From Acrocarpospora pleiomorpha (GTDB lineage Bacteria; Actinomycetota; Actinomycetes; Streptosporangiales; Streptosporangiaceae), in assembly GCF_009687885.1 (NCBI RefSeq), contig NZ_BLAF01000032.1, positions 1-45,107 on the forward strand: a DNA stretch of 45,107 nt, written 5' to 3'. This document shows, piece after piece, positions 25,270 through 32,445 of this stretch. The position numbers were made by a program, and so were the translations under genes. The notes below the pieces were generated by a model. That model was given only the letters and a program-made list of their open reading frames with translations. It was not told where the DNA came from and did no database searches. Numbering within the stretch: position 1 is the first letter of the stretch; every line of letters begins with the position of its first letter.

Positions 25270-26832
25270 GTGACAACTGGAACCGTCAGCGTGACCGATC
25301 GTTCGCTCGGCACGATCTCGCCGTTGGTGTTCGGCGGCATGATCGAGCATTTCGGCCGCACCGTGTACCCCGGGGTGTGGGACGTCGAGCGGGATGGGGT
25401 CCGCGCCGACACCCGGGAGGCCGCAGCCCGCATGGGCGTACGCCTGCTGCGGTACCCCGGCGGCTGCTTCTCCTGCGACTACCACTGGCGCGACGGCGTC
25501 GGGCCGCGCTCCGAGCGGCCGACGGTGGCGGAGACCTTCTGGACCGGCCTTCCGCATCGGATGGCGGGCTTCGGGGCGGACTCCCAGCTGGCATCGGGCG
25601 CGGAGGCCCTCGGCCGACTGATCGGCCCGGCCGAGACGAACGCCTTCGGCACCGACGAGTTCCTGCAGTACTGCCTCGACATCGACGCCGAACCGTTCCT
25701 CGTGGTCAACATCGGCACCGGGACGCCTGAGGAGGCCGCCGACTGGGTGCGCTACTGCAACGTCGACCGCAAGTCACCCCGTACGGTCACCTGGTGGTCC
25801 ATCGGCAATGAGACCTGGGGCTCCCACGAGTACGGGCACGACACGCCCAGCGCGTACGGCGAGCGCGTTGCCGAGTTCGCTCGGGCCATGCGCCTCGTCG
25901 ACCCCGCCATCAAGCTCGTGGCGGTCGGTCTCCCGGTCTCGGACGGGACGGAGATCATGGCATCCGGTGAGGAGGGGCTGGGCCTGACGACGTACGCGGC
26001 TCGGGAGTGGAACAGCGGTGTCCTCAAGGCCTGCGGCGACGTCATCGACCTGCTGTCCGTGCACTGGTACTTCCCGGGCATGATCGGGCGGGCCCTCGAC
26101 AACGAGAACGACCTCCTGCAGCTCAACACCTCGCCCGATCAGCTCGCGGAAATCCTGCGCGACACGGCCGCCTTCAATGACGAGATGGTTCCCGGGCGCG
26201 ATATCGGCCTGTCGCTGGACGAGTGGAACCGCATGGTCCAGTTCGACGATCACCTGAGCACGAACCACCCGCTGGGCAACGCGGCGTTCTTCGCCGGCTG
26301 CTATAACGCGCTGCTGGCCAACGCCGAGCGGGCGCCGATCGCCGTCATCAGCCATCTCGTCAACTGCCTCGCGCCCATCCAGACCGACGACGACCGGCTG
26401 TTCGGCACGGCCGCCTTTCTGGTCGCGCAGCTGTACGAGGCGCACGCGCGGGGCACGTCGCTCGCCGTCGACGTCGAGGCCGCCGCGATCGACGTTCCGC
26501 CGCTGGATCGGCTGGCCCCGGATGCCATGACTCTCGGCGACGTGAGCAGCCCGCGCCAGGCCCCGGTGCTCAGCGCGTCAGCGACGCGTCACGGCGACGA
26601 GACGAGCGTGTTCCTGGTCAACCGCAGCGTCGCGGAGGCGGCCGAGGTGTCCGTGCTCGGCGCGGCCGACGGCGAGGCGATCGTGCGCTGGATCGACGGG
26701 CCGGACCTGTGGGCGGTGAACACCCTCGACGCTCCGGAGACGCTCACCGTGCGGGAGAAGCGGGTGGTGGTCGCCCAGGGCCGTGTCGTGGTGACGGTGC
26801 CGCCGTGCGGTGTCGCGGTGCTGACCCGATGA
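25270..26832 (+). CDS. Cytoplasmic GH51 alpha-L-arabinofuranosidase
   Basis: A 520-residue glycoside hydrolase family 51 enzyme. The acid/base Glu181 is in SIGNETWG and the nucleophile Glu318 in SLDEWN. Other hallmarks are the start SPLVFGGMIEHFGRTVYPGV and LRYPGGCFSCDYHWRDGVGP. The C-terminal part is a beta-sandwich ending in PPCGVAVLTR. The GTG at 25270 has GAGGAGG five bases upstream; a GTG at 25234 overlapping the preceding stop (GTGA) is the alternative. There is no signal peptide. It would remove arabinose from imported arabinoxylan or arabinan oligosaccharides. It ends the second unit and converges on the regulator gene. Confidence 0.94.
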   Translation: MTTGTVSVTDRSLGTISPLVFGGMIEHFGRTVYPGVWDVERDGVRADTREAAARMGVRLLRYPGGCFSCDYHWRDGVGPRSERPTVAETFWTGLPHRMAGFGADSQLASGAEALGRLIGPAETNAFGTDEFLQYCLDIDAEPFLVVNIGTGTPEEAADWVRYCNVDRKSPRTVTWWSIGNETWGSHEYGHDTPSAYGERVAEFARAMRLVDPAIKLVAVGLPVSDGTEIMASGEEGLGLTTYAAREWNSGVLKACGDVIDLLSVHWYFPGMIGRALDNENDLLQLNTSPDQLAEILRDTAAFNDEMVPGRDIGLSLDEWNRMVQFDDHLSTNHPLGNAAFFAGCYNALLANAERAPIAVISHLVNCLAPIQTDDDRLFGTAAFLVAQLYEAHARGTSLAVDVEAAAIDVPPLDRLAPDAMTLGDVSSPRQAPVLSASATRHGDETSVFLVNRSVAEAAEVSVLGAADGEAIVRWIDGPDLWAVNTLDAPETLTVREKRVVVAQGRVVVTVPPCGVAVLTR

Positions 26833-26854
26833 CGGTGTTCGAGCGCATCGCCGG

Positions 26855-27634
26855 TCATGCGGTGGCGGCGCTCGTCGCCTGATCCGGCGTGTCCGCCGGG
26901 AAGCCGGCGTTGCCCGCGACCTGGCGGTCACCGTCGCGGATCGACTCTTCGAGGCCGAGCCGGGCCTGCTCGAGGTGGACGACCATCGCGGTGGCCGCGG
27001 CGTTCTCGTCCCCGGCCTCGATGGCGGTCAGGATCACCCGGTGCGCGTCGATGATCGCCTCGACCCCGCCGCCGGCGTTGACCCATCCGTTCCACACCCG
27101 ACGGCGGAGCCGCCGCAGCAGGGGCTCGAGCGACTCCAGCGTGAGCTCGCAGAGGTCGTTGTTCGCCGCTTGCGAGACGGCGGCGTGGAAGGCGACGTCC
27201 GCCTCGTGCAGGTGCTCGGCGTCGCGGACCGAGGTGAGCGAATCCAGCGCCTCGTGCAGCGCCGCGATGTGTTCGGGCGTGCGGTTGCGCGCGGCGAGCC
27301 GGGCGTTGCCGACCTCCACGATCTCGCGGAACTGCTGCAGCTGCTCGTCGTCGACCGCGGTGCCGACGATGCGGAGCGCGAACAGCCTCGACATGTGGGT
27401 CGAATCCGGCGTCGAGACCGTGCTTTCCCGGCCTTGGTGGCGCTTGAGCAACCCGATGGCAGACAGGCCCGCGACCGCTTCACGGACCACCGGCACGCTC
27501 ACGTTCAGCATCTCCGCCAGCTCCCCGGTGCCCGGCATCTGATCGCCGTCGCGGAGGTTGCGCTCCTGGATCAGCTGGATGATCGCCTCAGTCGCCTGGT
27601 CGGTGAGCGACGTGCGCTTGATGGATGCCGGCAT
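26855..27634 (-). CDS. GntR/FCD (FadR-subfamily) transcriptional regulator
   Basis: A 259-residue regulator. Residues about 8-75 form the winged helix (LTDQATEAIIQLIQERNLRD, then GTGELAEMLNVSVPVVREAV). Residues about 95-230 form the all-helical FCD ligand domain with the metal/ligand positions in LHEADVAFHAAVSQAANN, DAHRVIL and VVHLEQA. FCD regulators typically bind sugar acids or other carboxylates and repress catabolic genes until the ligand appears, which fits a locus with two sugar-acid dehydratases. It sits inside the locus on the opposite strand and is the likely reader of the ACTTCT-type sites A-D, including one in its own upstream region. Confidence 0.9.
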   Translation of the reverse strand: MPASIKRTSLTDQATEAIIQLIQERNLRDGDQMPGTGELAEMLNVSVPVVREAVAGLSAIGLLKRHQGRESTVSTPDSTHMSRLFALRIVGTAVDDEQLQQFREIVEVGNARLAARNRTPEHIAALHEALDSLTSVRDAEHLHEADVAFHAAVSQAANNDLCELTLESLEPLLRRLRRRVWNGWVNAGGGVEAIIDAHRVILTAIEAGDENAAATAMVVHLEQARLGLEESIRDGDRQVAGNAGFPADTPDQATSAATA

Positions 27635-27658
27635 CTCTCAGCTCCACTCCCGGCGAAA

Positions 27659-27724
27659 CCCGCGGTACGGGCCCGCGGTACGATCGGGCAGGCCACTTAC
27701 AAACTTCTCTGATATTAACAGAGA
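27659..27724 (-). promoter_or_regulatory. ACTTCT-type operator (site C) and repeats upstream of the regulator gene
   Basis: Plus-strand ACTTCT-CT-GAT-ATTAA starts at 27703 and overlaps an inverted repeat TCTCTG (27706-27711)/CAGAGA (27719-27724). Nearer the gene, CCCGCGGTACG is repeated exactly at 27659-27669 and 27672-27682. A minus-strand TAATAT within the site could be a -10, but I see no matching -35. The position about 70 bases before the regulator ATG suggests autoregulation. The rest of the 27,635-27,993 gap holds one small hairpin (27741-27757), site D and nothing else I recognise. Confidence 0.55.
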
Positions 27725-27908
27725 GTCCGCGATGCGGTGAGCGTGGCGCTCCCACGCGGAGGCACCCGGAACCCTGTGGCGCGACGTCGAGTCCGGTCGA
27801 TCCGGGCAAGGCTAAGGGCAAGGTGTCGCGCAGTCCAGTGGCTTGTGACGCCGCGCGTCTGCGCTGGTCACTCAGCAGAAACCTCCCCGAATCATGTCAG
27901 TTATCTCA

Positions 27909-27937
27909 TTGACACATATCTACTTCTCATATTAGAT
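27909..27937 (+). promoter_or_regulatory. Promoter with ACTTCT-type operator (site D) before the lipoprotein gene
   Basis: TTGACA (27909-27914) is followed after 17 bases by TTAGAT (27932-27937). The proposed operator ACTTCT-CA-TAT-TAG begins at 27922, inside the -35/-10 spacer, which is a classical place for a repressor to block RNA polymerase. ATCTA (27918-27922) and TAGAT (27933-27937) form a short inverted repeat around it. The predicted leader is about 50 bases. Confidence 0.68.
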
Positions 27938-27993
27938 GATGTGAACTCGCGCACCGCGGCGACCCGGGGGCAGAGAGAGAGGCCTTCCACCAG

Positions 27994-29511
27994 ATGAAAC
28001 ACATATTTGCCGCCGGCATGTCGGCCCTGCTGTTGGCTGCGACCGTCGCCGGCTGCTCCAGCGGAACCAAGGACTCGTCCGGGACCAAGCAGACCCTGAC
28101 TCTCGGCGCGATCGTCGACGTCGCGTCGTTCGATCCGTCGCAGTCCGACGTCGGCAACTACATGCAGTACCTGCAACCTGCGTACGACACGCTGATCAAG
28201 ATCGACTCGAGCAACCAGCTCCAGCCGATGCTGGCGACGAAGTGGACCTACACCGACGGCACCAAGACGAAGCTGGAGCTCACCATCCGCGGTGACGTCA
28301 AGTTCTCCGACGGCACCGCCATGGACGCGGATGCCGTCGTCAAGAGCCTGGAGCGGTTCAAGGCGGCGAACGGGCCGCGTTCCTCCGCGCTCCAGAACGT
28401 CGAATCCATCACGGCACCGGACAAGACGACGGTCGACATCACGCTTTCGTCGCCGGACCCGGCCCTGGTGCACAACCTCGGGCTCGTGGCCGGCATGATC
28501 ACGAATCCGGCGGCCGCCGCGACCGACCTGAAGAGCACCCCGGCCGGCACCGGACCGTACGTGCTCGACACGAAGAAGACGAACCGCGGGAACGTCTACG
28601 CGTTCGTCCGGAATCAGCACTACTACGACACGGCGGCGTTCCCGTTCAACGAGATCGACATCCGCGTGATGACCGACCCGACCGCACGGTTGAACGCCGT
28701 CAAGACCGGAGAGGTCGATGCCGCCTTCGCGCTGGCGTCGCAGACGAGCACGGCCAAGGGGTCCGGCCTGACCGTGTTGTCCAACCCGGGAGACTGGCAG
28801 GGTCTTTTCCTGAATGACCGTGACGGCAAGATCGTCAAGGCGATGTCGGACGTCCGGGTCCGGCAGGCGATCAACTACGCGATCGACGGCGACGCCATTC
28901 TCAAGGCGTACGCGTTCGGGCACGGGTCGCCTTCGACGCAGATCTTCTACCCCGGCACCCCCGCCTACGACGATTCCCTGAACTCCAAATACCCGTACGA
29001 TCCGGCGAAGGCCAAGCAACTGCTGGCCGACGCCGGATATGCCGGCGGATTCACGCTGACCATGCCGTCCTCGACCGCGTTCTTCGGCAGCGTCTACCCG
29101 ATCCTCCAGGAACAGCTCGCGGCAGTCGGCATCAAGGTGGTCTACAAGAACGAACCGGCGTCGGCCGGGCTGACGCCTTACCTTTCGCAGGAGTACCCCG
29201 CCTACATGTTCAGCTGGGGCTCCTCGGACAACTGGCTCGACGCCAGCCTCCTGCTCGCCAAGAACGGCGCGTGGAACACGCTCCACGCAGGCGACGCCAC
29301 CATCGAGTCCCTCATGAAGCAGATCGCCACGGCGAGCGGCTCCGCGCAGGACGCGCTGTACAAGCAGCTGTCCGGGTACGTCGTCGACCAGGCCTGGTTC
29401 GTGCCGTTCTACGTCGCGGACAACATCTACATCTCGAGCACATCGGTCAAGGTCGTCGCGCAGCCGGAGCAGAGCGTGCCGTCGATCTACAACTACTCAC
29501 CGGCTACCTGA
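27994..29511 (+). CDS. Opp/Dpp-type substrate-binding lipoprotein (SBP_bac_5)
   Basis: A 505-residue binding protein. The signal peptide ends in the lipobox VAGC with lipidated Cys21. The mature protein has the family-5 pattern: LTLGAIVDVASFDPSQSDVG, PMLATKWTY, IRGDVKFSDGTAMDADAVV, STPAGTGPYVL and, near the middle, VRQAINYAIDGDAILKAY. It would capture the substrate at the outer face of the membrane and deliver it to the permease and the fusion protein encoded on the other side of the regulator. In this setting an oligosaccharide is the likely ligand, although the family is named for peptides. It begins the third unit behind its own promoter, as expected for a subunit needed in excess. Confidence 0.93.
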   Translation: MKHIFAAGMSALLLAATVAGCSSGTKDSSGTKQTLTLGAIVDVASFDPSQSDVGNYMQYLQPAYDTLIKIDSSNQLQPMLATKWTYTDGTKTKLELTIRGDVKFSDGTAMDADAVVKSLERFKAANGPRSSALQNVESITAPDKTTVDITLSSPDPALVHNLGLVAGMITNPAAAATDLKSTPAGTGPYVLDTKKTNRGNVYAFVRNQHYYDTAAFPFNEIDIRVMTDPTARLNAVKTGEVDAAFALASQTSTAKGSGLTVLSNPGDWQGLFLNDRDGKIVKAMSDVRVRQAINYAIDGDAILKAYAFGHGSPSTQIFYPGTPAYDDSLNSKYPYDPAKAKQLLADAGYAGGFTLTMPSSTAFFGSVYPILQEQLAAVGIKVVYKNEPASAGLTPYLSQEYPAYMFSWGSSDNWLDASLLLAKNGAWNTLHAGDATIESLMKQIATASGSAQDALYKQLSGYVVDQAWFVPFYVADNIYISSTSVKVVAQPEQSVPSIYNYSPAT

Positions 29512-29522
29512 TCGATTCAGCC

Positions 29523-29573
29523 TCCGGCCGGGCCGGCGCCGTACCGAATTTTCACGGAGTGAGCCCGGCCGGA
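29523..29573 (+). terminator. Intercistronic stem-loop after the binding-protein gene
   Basis: An exact 11-bp inverted repeat, TCCGGCCGGGC (29523-29533) with GCCCGGCCGGA (29563-29573), encloses a 29-base loop and starts 11 bases after the lipoprotein stop. It may act as a partial terminator or an mRNA-stabilising structure that raises the lipoprotein level relative to the downstream enzymes. Confidence 0.6.
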
Positions 29574-29599
29574 CAGCCCCATAAGAAAGGTCGCGTTTG

Positions 29600-30688
29600 A
29601 TGAGCGTTTCCATTCCGCGCTGGCGCGGATTCAACCTGATCGACTTGTTCTCGACCAGCGCCCGATGGAAAGACGAGTTCCCGATGAGTGACGGCCTGGT
29701 GCCGGAGGAGGACTTCGCCCTCATCCGCGAACTCGGCTTTGATTTCGTCCGGGTCCCGCTCTCCTACCTCTGGTTCGGCAAGGGCGCATTCGGGCGGGAA
29801 GTCGACCAGGAACGGCTCTGGCTGCTCGATCGTGTGGTCGAGTTCGGCCGGCAGTACGGGGTGCACGTCATGGTCGGTTTCCACCGTGCGCCCGGCTACT
29901 GCGTCACCTCCTCGTCGTACTTCGACTTCCCGGAGCGCGGCGACCTGTTCCGCAGCGATGAGGACCTCGCCGATTTCGTCGCGTGGTGGCGCGCCCTCGC
30001 GGAGCGATACCAGCACGTGCCGGCCCAGGAATTGAGCTTCAATCTGCTCAATGAGCCCATCGATATCGACGACGCGACCTTCGATCGTACGTTCCTCCCG
30101 GTGATCGAGGCCATTCACAAGATCTCGCCCGACCGCCTCATCCACGTCGAGGGACGGTTCATGCTGGAGGACGGGACCCTGGACGGCGGTGTCCGCTACG
30201 AACCGCCCACCAAGACGGTCCGGACGCTTCCGAACATCGTGTCGTCGGTGCACATGTACAGCCCGCTGCACCTGACCCACTACGACAACCCGTGGGCGGG
30301 ATCGAGCGCGCACCTGCTTCCGCCGCAGTGGCCGTTCACCCCGACCCTGCGTCCGGGGAGCACCAAGCCGTTGGTCGGTGAGGACACCCGCGTGTGGGAC
30401 AAGGCCGCTTTGCGCGACACCGTGGCGCAGTACCTCGATCTGGCCGATTCGGGCCTAGCCGTGCACGCCGGCGAGATCGGCGCCTACACGAAGATCTCGC
30501 ACGACACCTTCCTGGGCTGGCTCGCCGACGCCCTCGAGGTGTTCGCCGAGCACGGGATCGGATGGGCCCTGTGGAACTTCCGCGGCCCCTTCGGAGTTCT
30601 GGACAGCCGCCGGGCCGACGTGAACTACGAGCAGTGGAAGGGGCATCAACTCGATCGGAAGATGCTGGAAATCCTGCGCGCGCACTGA
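29600..30688 (+). CDS. Cytoplasmic GH5-family glycoside hydrolase
   Basis: A 362-residue glycoside hydrolase of the cellulase (GH5) family. It begins IPRWRGFNLIDLF, and carries FDFVRVPLSYLWF, the acid/base Glu152 in SFNLLNEP, VSSVHMYSP, the nucleophile Glu292 in VHAGEIGAY and the final aromatic platform WALWNFRGPFG. There is no signal peptide, so it acts on imported material, probably as a beta-glucan-, xyloglucan- or mannan-type oligosaccharide hydrolase; the subfamily cannot be assigned by eye. The ATG at 29600 follows GAAAGG; an in-frame TTG at 29597 is the alternative. It is 88 bases after the lipoprotein gene, behind a stem-loop. Confidence 0.9.
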   Translation: MSVSIPRWRGFNLIDLFSTSARWKDEFPMSDGLVPEEDFALIRELGFDFVRVPLSYLWFGKGAFGREVDQERLWLLDRVVEFGRQYGVHVMVGFHRAPGYCVTSSSYFDFPERGDLFRSDEDLADFVAWWRALAERYQHVPAQELSFNLLNEPIDIDDATFDRTFLPVIEAIHKISPDRLIHVEGRFMLEDGTLDGGVRYEPPTKTVRTLPNIVSSVHMYSPLHLTHYDNPWAGSSAHLLPPQWPFTPTLRPGSTKPLVGEDTRVWDKAALRDTVAQYLDLADSGLAVHAGEIGAYTKISHDTFLGWLADALEVFAEHGIGWALWNFRGPFGVLDSRRADVNYEQWKGHQLDRKMLEILRAH

Positions 30689-30726
30689 TCGCCGCCTGTC
30701 GAATCCGACCCCGTCGAGAGGACATC

Positions 30727-31743
30727 ATGTTTCGCCTTGCCGAGTTTCTCTACCCACGCAAGGAGCCGCTGTGGGAGCTCGTGAAACAAGCAGGAGTCAC
30801 TGACGTCGTCGCGATCATGCGGGGTGCCGAGCAGGAGCAGCGGATGTTCGCCGCGCTCGACGGCGGGTTCCGGGGCGAGTCGAAGACCGACGACCTCCCC
30901 TGGAGCGAGAAGTCGCTCGCCCGGGACCAATCCGTCTTCGCGGCCGAGGGTATGACCGTCGTGGCCATCGAGGACACGGTCCCGATGGACCGTGTCCGGC
31001 TGGGCCTGCCCGGCCGGGACGAGGACATCGCCGCCGTCGTCCAGCAGATCGAGGCGATGGGCAATCTCGGGATCGGGGTGCTCTGCTACAACTGGATGCC
31101 GATATCCAGCTGGTCCCGGACGGCGAGCGGCATCCCCAGCCGGGGCGGCGCCCTGGTCACGGGCTTCCGCCTGGCCGACGCCGAGGCACTGGCCGAGGTC
31201 GAGCACCCCGAGACCAGCACGGAAGCCATGTGGGACGCCCTGGGCTACTTCCTCCAAGCGGTCGTGCCGGTGGCCGAGCGGAACGGGGTCAAGCTGGGCA
31301 TGCACCCGGACGACCCGCCCCTGCCGCGCCTGCGCGGCGTGCCGCGCATCATGGGCTCCGCCGACGCGTACCGCCGGCTGCTGGCGCTGTACGACTCGCC
31401 GGCCAACGGGGTCACCTTCTGCCAGGGCAATTTCGCCCTGATGGACATTGACGGACCCGCTCTGATCCGCGAGTTCGGGAAGCGGATCCAGTTCGTCCAT
31501 TTCCGTAACGTCCGCGGCGCGGCCGCCGACTTCGTCGAGATCTTCCACGACGATGACGGCGTCTTCGACATGGCCGAGTGCATGCGCGCCTACGAGTCGA
31601 TCGGCTTCGAGGGCCCGCTCCGGCCCGACCACGTGCCGACGATGGCCGGCGAGAGCAACGAGCGCCCGGGGTACGAGACGCTCGGACGCCTGTTCGCGCT
31701 CGGTTACATCCGCGGCCTCCAGCACGCGATCAGCCCTCGATGA
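30727..31743 (+). CDS. uxuA: Mannonate dehydratase (UxuA family)
   Basis: A 338-residue protein of the UxuA family, which converts D-mannonate to 2-keto-3-deoxy-D-gluconate in glucuronate catabolism. Family hallmarks are MHPDDPPLPRLRGVPRIMGS, TFCQGNFALM, FVHFRNVRG and a C-terminal RPDHVPTMAGE. The metal-binding His and Cys residues in these motifs are present. The ATG at 30727 has GAGAGGA just upstream. It is 38 bases after the GH5 gene and closes the third unit. Its presence points to uronic-acid-containing substrates such as glucuronoxylan side groups, although no glucuronate isomerase gene is in the window. Confidence 0.92.
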   Translation: MFRLAEFLYPRKEPLWELVKQAGVTDVVAIMRGAEQEQRMFAALDGGFRGESKTDDLPWSEKSLARDQSVFAAEGMTVVAIEDTVPMDRVRLGLPGRDEDIAAVVQQIEAMGNLGIGVLCYNWMPISSWSRTASGIPSRGGALVTGFRLADAEALAEVEHPETSTEAMWDALGYFLQAVVPVAERNGVKLGMHPDDPPLPRLRGVPRIMGSADAYRRLLALYDSPANGVTFCQGNFALMDIDGPALIREFGKRIQFVHFRNVRGAAADFVEIFHDDDGVFDMAECMRAYESIGFEGPLRPDHVPTMAGESNERPGYETLGRLFALGYIRGLQHAISPR

Positions 31744-31778
31744 CCGTCTCCACCCGGACTTGCCCAAGGCTGGTTCGT

Positions 31779-32366
31779 TCAGGTGGGCAATGTCGGGGAG
31801 GGCGATAGGTGAGCGCGTTCGCCTTGGGCGCTGAAGAGGGTGAGCAGTTCCGCGGGCTGGGCGCCGGCACTGCTGATCTGGTGCGGTGTGCGGGTGTCGA
31901 ACTCCGCGGCTTCGCCGGGGCCGAGCCGGTATTCCTGGTCACCGAGAACGAGTCGGGCATGTCCGTTGAGCACGTAGAACCATTCGTACCCGTCGTGGGT
32001 CTGCAGTGTCGTCGTGGCTGTTGTTCCGGCCGGCGGGTAGATGACTTTATAGGCTTGGATGCCTCCGGGGCGTCTGGTCAGCGGTACGACCGTGAAGCCG
32101 GATCGCCGTACGGGGCGCAGGTGGATGCGGGGATCACCGGTGGGTGGCGCCGCGACCAGATCATCGAGCGGGACGCCGTGCGCCCGTGCCAGCGGAAGCA
32201 GCTGCTCCAGCGTCGGGCGCAGCTTCCCGTTCTCGAGACGCGACAACGTGCTCGCGGTCAGGCCGGTTTCGGCCGCCAGGGTGGCAAGCGAGATGTTCCG
32301 TGCCCGACGCAGCGCATGCAGGCGGGGGCCGACCCCGGCAAGGACGTCTTTCGGAGTGACACTCAT
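31779..32366 (-). CDS. XRE-family regulator with C-terminal cupin domain
   Basis: A 195-residue regulator. Residues about 13-70 are an XRE helix-turn-helix (LHALRRARNISLATLAAETG, then LSRLENGKLRPTLEQLLPLA). Residues about 110-185 are a cupin barrel (THDGYEWFYVLNGHARLVLG, GPGEAAEFDTRTPH). This architecture senses a small molecule through the cupin and usually represses an adjacent operon. It is divergent from the secreted hydrolase gene, with a 79-base intergenic region that contains a perfect palindrome close to its start codon. It converges on uxuA with a 35-base gap. Confidence 0.92.
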   Translation of the reverse strand: MSVTPKDVLAGVGPRLHALRRARNISLATLAAETGLTASTLSRLENGKLRPTLEQLLPLARAHGVPLDDLVAAPPTGDPRIHLRPVRRSGFTVVPLTRRPGGIQAYKVIYPPAGTTATTTLQTHDGYEWFYVLNGHARLVLGDQEYRLGPGEAAEFDTRTPHQISSAGAQPAELLTLFSAQGERAHLSPSPTLPT

Positions 32367-32376
32367 GGACCCATGA

Positions 32377-32388
32377 TGCGGATCCGCA
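32377..32388. promoter_or_regulatory. Perfect 12-bp palindrome, candidate XRE operator
   Basis: TGCGGATCCGCA lies 10 bases before the XRE-cupin start codon and in the shared intergenic region with the hydrolase gene. A weaker inverted repeat (AGCAA/TTGCT) lies just downstream. I see no other copy of the 12-mer at a promoter in this window. Confidence 0.5.
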
Positions 32389-32445
32389 ATATTTCTAGCA
32401 AGTAGGCACTATTGCTGGTCAAGCTGGTAGCGGAGGTAATCACCG

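Noticed and set aside
31760..31790. 7-bp inverted repeat between uxuA and the XRE-cupin gene as a terminator
   Set aside because: The loop is long (17 bases), the stem is short and it overlaps the end of the XRE coding region, so support is too weak.
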